Origin: Verrucomicrobiota bacterium
GTDB taxonomy: Bacteria; Chlamydiota; Chlamydiia; Chlamydiales; Rhabdochlamydiaceae
Direction: 5' to 3'
Length of the DNA stretch: 64,000 nt
NCBI GenBank assembly: GCA_018239715.1
Contig: JAFEGW010000009.1
Coordinates: forward strand, 90,802-154,801
The position numbers and the translations under genes are program-made. Position 1 is the first letter of the stretch; every line of letters starts with the position of its first letter. Positions 60,858 to 64,000 of the stretch are shown here, in pieces. The notes under the pieces are model-generated. The model did no database searches and was not told the origin of the DNA. It worked only from the letters and a program-made list of their open reading frames with translations.

Positions 60858-62762
60858 ATGGCAAATGTAATTATTTCACCTAATCTAGGTAGTTTACCCA
60901 GGGAATTAATTGAAATGATGGGCATTAACTTGCCTATACAAGATCTCGGCCGTTTATCTAGAGTTAGTCGCAGACTTCGCGCGATTATCTTAAGGATACT
61001 TGTCCAACAGTCCGAATTAGATTTGCCCCCGGAAGCGCCGCTAGGTCAAGCATTGAATGTCACCGTGATTAACTTACGCAACTTTTTTAAACCTTACGCT
61101 AAACCAAATCCATCGCATCCAGAGCTTCGTTCCTTGAACATGCTTCTCGGATTTAATGTGGATCTCTCTCAATGCAAAATTACACTCAGCTATTCTATAG
61201 CCTTGAGACATCTCGGACTTGTTCGTTATGCTTTATCCAGAATCGATCAGGAACTGCCTTCCCCTCTTCCTCCCTTAGCAAAATCAGATCTTCTAAGTCA
61301 TAATTATCGTGCAGTTTGTGAAGCAAAACGTTTCAAGGTAGCCCTGATGATCTTGGATCATCTTCAAACAAGAAGAATTTCTCACCAGGCATTACAGTTC
61401 CTTCTCGCCGCAGTCCAGGCGGGGGAAATTGCCATGGTGCAAAAAGTTGAAGAAATGACAGAGGCAACAGTTCTGCAATTAGATTACAGAAATTCTTCAG
61501 AAGAGCTTATCAAAGCCGCTTGTAGATCCAATAACATATCTGTCCTAGCCCATATATACGAAAAAATTAAAAATCTCAGCTCTCGTATTCCTCTCCAATA
61601 TGGAACCATCCAGGTTGCTTACAATACAGCTACACCGAAAATGATGGATTTGGTCTTTGATTTAGCCTCTGAGGATTCAAGCTCTGAAATATTAAAGGGA
61701 GCTTATTTAACTAGAAACATTCCGTCTATTCAAGACTGCATCCAGCGACTAAAACTACAATCACCCCATCGTAAAGAATTATCCTACGCCTCCCAAACAG
61801 GCGATCCCGTCCTTGTTGAATTTGCGCTTTCACGCATAGATCTTGCCACGTGTGATCGTAGAGATGCATCCAAAAAGGCGTGCGAGTTTTACCACCCCTC
61901 TGTCATCTCTTTGCTCGTTAAACATCAGCTGTTTGATTTAGGTGCAAACTATCTTGAGGATTTGGAGAAGCTCTTTCAGAATGCTCAAAATAAGGGCGAA
62001 TTAGAAGAGCTATTAAAAACTCTTGATTCCATGGATACAGGAAAAAACGCTTACATTTTTAGCACCTCTCTTTACACCAAAGCTAAAGAACGCTGCAAAA
62101 TAGAAGGATTTAAAAAAGATCAAGCCTTAACTCGACAAAAGGCTCAACTTGAGCCCCAGCTCAAAAAAGCTATTCAAGCAGGCAATTTAGAAAATGTAAA
62201 ACAACTTCTACCGCAAGACGCTGTTCTTTTAAATGAACTCATGAATATGGATACCATCCGATTACCGCTCTTATTTTCAGCGACTTCTGAATGGGCTTCC
62301 AAGGAACATCTAAATATCCTCTTATATTTCATTGGGAAGGGATTCAAGGTCGTCAGGGATGATTTAAGACTACCCAACCAAATTGAACCTACCCTTAAAG
62401 ACATTGAGAGGTTCTTCTTACAAGCATGCCGTCTGGGGCATCTCGATGCGGCAAAAGTTTGCTTGCAAGAGATGTCTCGTTTGCCCAATCGGGACTCTCA
62501 TCTTAACCTTTTGCAGAAATCTGAATTCCAAGTAGCTGCCCTCATGTCGGGAGAAAGCCGCATGATTAAATTCGTCGGAGAGATTCAGCGAATGGCATCT
62601 TTTGATGCATTGGCTGCAATTTTTGAGAGACTTGAAAGACCAGAAAAACCCAGCATTCTCCAGGGATTAAAATTCCTAGGTAATAGGATAATTCTATTGT
62701 TTTACGCAGTTATTTCCTATGCAGTCCAACTTTGGAATTTTCTCCGCGGTTTTGTCCGCTAA
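60858..62762 (+). CDS. F-box-like protein with helical (ankyrin-like) repeats and C-terminal TM
   Basis: 634 residues. Residues about 12-52 match an F-box: LPRELIEMMGINLPIQDLGR then LSRVSRRLRAIILR. Most of the rest is made of degenerate helical pairs resembling ankyrin repeats, for example ISHQALQFLLAAVQAGEIAM, SYASQTGDPVLVEFALSRID and ACRLGHLDAAKVCLQEMS. A hydrophobic helix near the C-terminus (IILLFYAVISYAVQLWNFL) may anchor it. Likely a second ubiquitin-ligase substrate adaptor acting in the host. A weak GGATGAG precedes the ATG. Confidence 0.68.
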   Translation: MANVIISPNLGSLPRELIEMMGINLPIQDLGRLSRVSRRLRAIILRILVQQSELDLPPEAPLGQALNVTVINLRNFFKPYAKPNPSHPELRSLNMLLGFNVDLSQCKITLSYSIALRHLGLVRYALSRIDQELPSPLPPLAKSDLLSHNYRAVCEAKRFKVALMILDHLQTRRISHQALQFLLAAVQAGEIAMVQKVEEMTEATVLQLDYRNSSEELIKAACRSNNISVLAHIYEKIKNLSSRIPLQYGTIQVAYNTATPKMMDLVFDLASEDSSSEILKGAYLTRNIPSIQDCIQRLKLQSPHRKELSYASQTGDPVLVEFALSRIDLATCDRRDASKKACEFYHPSVISLLVKHQLFDLGANYLEDLEKLFQNAQNKGELEELLKTLDSMDTGKNAYIFSTSLYTKAKERCKIEGFKKDQALTRQKAQLEPQLKKAIQAGNLENVKQLLPQDAVLLNELMNMDTIRLPLLFSATSEWASKEHLNILLYFIGKGFKVVRDDLRLPNQIEPTLKDIERFFLQACRLGHLDAAKVCLQEMSRLPNRDSHLNLLQKSEFQVAALMSGESRMIKFVGEIQRMASFDALAAIFERLERPEKPSILQGLKFLGNRIILLFYAVISYAVQLWNFLRGFVR

Positions 62763-62830
62763 ATTTTTGACTTATAAAAAAATCTTAAAGAACTCTTTAC
62801 GAAAAATGTTCTGTAGATTTTAATAGGTCC

Positions 62831-63238
62831 ATGGACCAACCAGGCTCTAATTCGGTTCCTCCAGGGGATCCTCCGCCTACTTCTCTCATAGATCCAGCAT
62901 GGGAAAAATGGAGAAATGAACAAGTCCAAACCATTTCTACTATCTTAAGCCAGGTCTTCAAAGTGGAAGATGAAGTCCGTCAGAGCAAAGCCCCTTCCCG
63001 CCTGCTCCGCACAAGGCATTCAACCAACGACGAACAAGAAATTTGTGAAAAGCTCAAAGCCATCCGGCAACAAATTTCTGAATACGAACAGGTACTCCAA
63101 CTGAGCATTAAACGGATCGACAAAGCCCTCCAAGTCGTCCGGCCGCCCGAGCCTGTTCCAGAGACTCCTGAAGACAAGCCTACCTCCCGTCTAAAGGAAT
63201 TTATCCGATGGGTCCGTCAATTTTTTCATGACTCTTGA
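62831..63238 (+). CDS. Small Pro-rich/coiled-coil hypothetical protein
   Basis: 135 residues, not recognised. A proline-rich N-terminus (SNSVPPGDPPPTS) is followed by a helical, probably coiled-coil middle (QEICEKLKAIRQQISEYEQV) and a basic C-terminal helix (RLKEFIRWVRQFF). Follows the F-box/helical-repeat gene by 68 bases and may share its transcript. Overlaps the next gene by 13 bases at the 3' end. Confidence 0.5.
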   Translation: MDQPGSNSVPPGDPPPTSLIDPAWEKWRNEQVQTISTILSQVFKVEDEVRQSKAPSRLLRTRHSTNDEQEICEKLKAIRQQISEYEQVLQLSIKRIDKALQVVRPPEPVPETPEDKPTSRLKEFIRWVRQFFHDS

Positions 63239-64000
63239 GGCGGTATAGCAAATAAATAAAGCTTTCCATTTTTCTCCCCTACATGGAGATAAGGCTGGGT
63301 CTGATCGGCTGCAGTGATAACATAATCTTTCCCTTCAAAAGTGCGATATTCGATGGTAAATGTTTTATTCAGTGGCAGTTCGAGACTTTGATTCCATCTC
63401 AATACTTTAGTCTGAACGGATTTTCTGGTTTCTGATATCGCTTTAGACTCATCAAACTCAGCATAGAATATGAGAGTGCCTTGGGATGGTATTGTCATTC
63501 TTACATCGAAATGATCCTTAGCAATTTCAGCGACTTTGAGTTCATTTTTGGAATCTTTTGTGTGAGAAAACAGTTGCACCGTCCTTCTTTCAATCTCAAA
63601 CCCTTCCGTCGCATAAAACGCGACTTTTCGTTCTATAGAAGAGGATGATTGCAAATCTTTACCATTGAGGACCACATTAGCCGTTCGATGATGTTTCGTT
63701 TCATATCCAGTAACCTCCGGCCATGAATTAGTCACTTTGATTTCTTTGCTGGGTGCTGTGGGCAGCACTCCTAACCAAACATTAAACGAGAAATTTCGCG
63801 GAACAGCCCAACCAAAATAACCATTATTAAAAGGTACAGTCAGCGTTGCTTTGGCTATATCTCGGCTCTCCACCGAAACGTGGGGGAACTTATAAACCAC
63901 TTTGAATTTCAAACATGCGGTAGTAGCCTCTATCGGACTAAAGTTGTTATCGCCCAAAGTTAAAAAAGGAGTATATCCACTAGGGAGCGTACCTAAAAGA
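63226..64000 (-). CDS. Partial hypothetical protein (5' end beyond the window)
   Basis: The frame is open through the window edge, so only the C-terminal ~257 residues are visible. Upstream of the TTG at 63957 it continues LLGTLPSGYTPFLTLGDNNF without a stop. The sequence is beta-rich with blocks GYFGWAVPRNFSFNVWLGVL, SQGTLIFYAEFDE and TFTIEYRTFEGKDYVIT. No family recognised; the beta-sandwich look recalls repeated structural domains but this is a guess. Confidence 0.55.
   Translation of the reverse strand, partial: LLGTLPSGYTPFLTLGDNNFSPIEATTACLKFKVVYKFPHVSVESRDIAKATLTVPFNNGYFGWAVPRNFSFNVWLGVLPTAPSKEIKVTNSWPEVTGYETKHHRTANVVLNGKDLQSSSSIERKVAFYATEGFEIERRTVQLFSHTKDSKNELKVAEIAKDHFDVRMTIPSQGTLIFYAEFDESKAISETRKSVQTKVLRWNQSLELPLNKTFTIEYRTFEGKDYVITAADQTQPYLHVGEKNGKLYLFAIPPQES

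Noticed and set aside
63226..63957. Complete gene starting at the TTG at 63957
   Set aside because: The frame continues without a stop to the window edge, so the gene is better treated as partial.

Overview
The window looks like chromosome from an environmental, amoeba-associated chlamydia (phylum Chlamydiota, outside the Chlamydiaceae). Pointers are: a ribosomal block L25-Pth-S6-S18-L9 together with glgA, pgsA and dnaG, and malQ/L28, which I recall as arrangements seen in Chlamydia; a methionine aminopeptidase with an N-terminal SEC-C zinc motif; a DUF2608 protein; and many eukaryote-like effector candidates. GC is moderate by eye. I cannot name the species; relatives of Waddlia, Criblamydia or Parachlamydia are the reasonable guess. 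No insertion sequence, prophage, rRNA or CRISPR array was seen.

Layout. 1-4.7 kb: malQ, an exported sulfotransferase-like protein, a secreted transglutaminase/TPR protein and a small exported protein. 4.6-7.7 kb: two tandem CMGC-like protein kinases with a shared C-terminal domain. 7.9-14.3 kb: clpB, a small membrane protein, sthA, rpmB, a PLD-family protein and a MarC-family protein. 14.3-22.1 kb: a putative HExxH protein, a Bcr/CflA transporter, a lipoprotein-like FAD oxidoreductase that is circularly permuted relative to D-amino-acid oxidase, and a tightly overlapping peptidoglycan operon nagZ-murT-gatD-mtgA. 22.2-30.2 kb: an AT-rich nuclease-like gene, truA, map, and two paralogous membrane-anchored proteins with BTB/POZ-like C-termini. 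30.3-37.1 kb: a coiled-coil protein, an M20 peptidase, htpX, a TPR-like secreted protein behind a hairpin that hides its ribosome binding site, and the heptose genes hldE (C-terminal domain degenerate) and hldD. 37.2-42.1 kb: a DUF4143 ATPase with repeats upstream, then tRNA-Gln, prs, rplY, pth, rpsF, rpsR and rplI ending in a terminator. 42.3-51.1 kb: a CPBP protease, DUF2608, a DAACS transporter, a DXD glycosyltransferase, glgA, an F-box/beta-propeller protein, pgsA and rlmN. 51.2-64 kb: a membrane protein with ESCRT late-domain-like motifs, a BaiN-type flavoprotein, a two-partner secretion pair with a glycosyltransferase, a DCC-family protein, dnaG, an F-box/helical-repeat protein, and two hypotheticals, the last running off the window.

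How the genes work together. The housekeeping content covers translation (L28, L25, S6, S18, L9, Pth, TruA, RlmN, Map), replication (DnaG), proteostasis (ClpB, HtpX), glycogen metabolism (MalQ, GlgA) and envelope building (PgsA, HldE/HldD, MurT/GatD, NagZ, MtgA). Between these are host-interaction candidates: two kinases, two BTB-like proteins, two F-box proteins, a nuclease-like protein, an HExxH protein and a protein with TSG101/ALIX-type motifs. The most unusual observations are the MurT/GatD-NagZ-MtgA operon in a Gram-negative chlamydia, the permuted FAD oxidoreductase, the TpsA/TpsB/glycosyltransferase cassette, and the concentration of ubiquitin-ligase adaptor folds.
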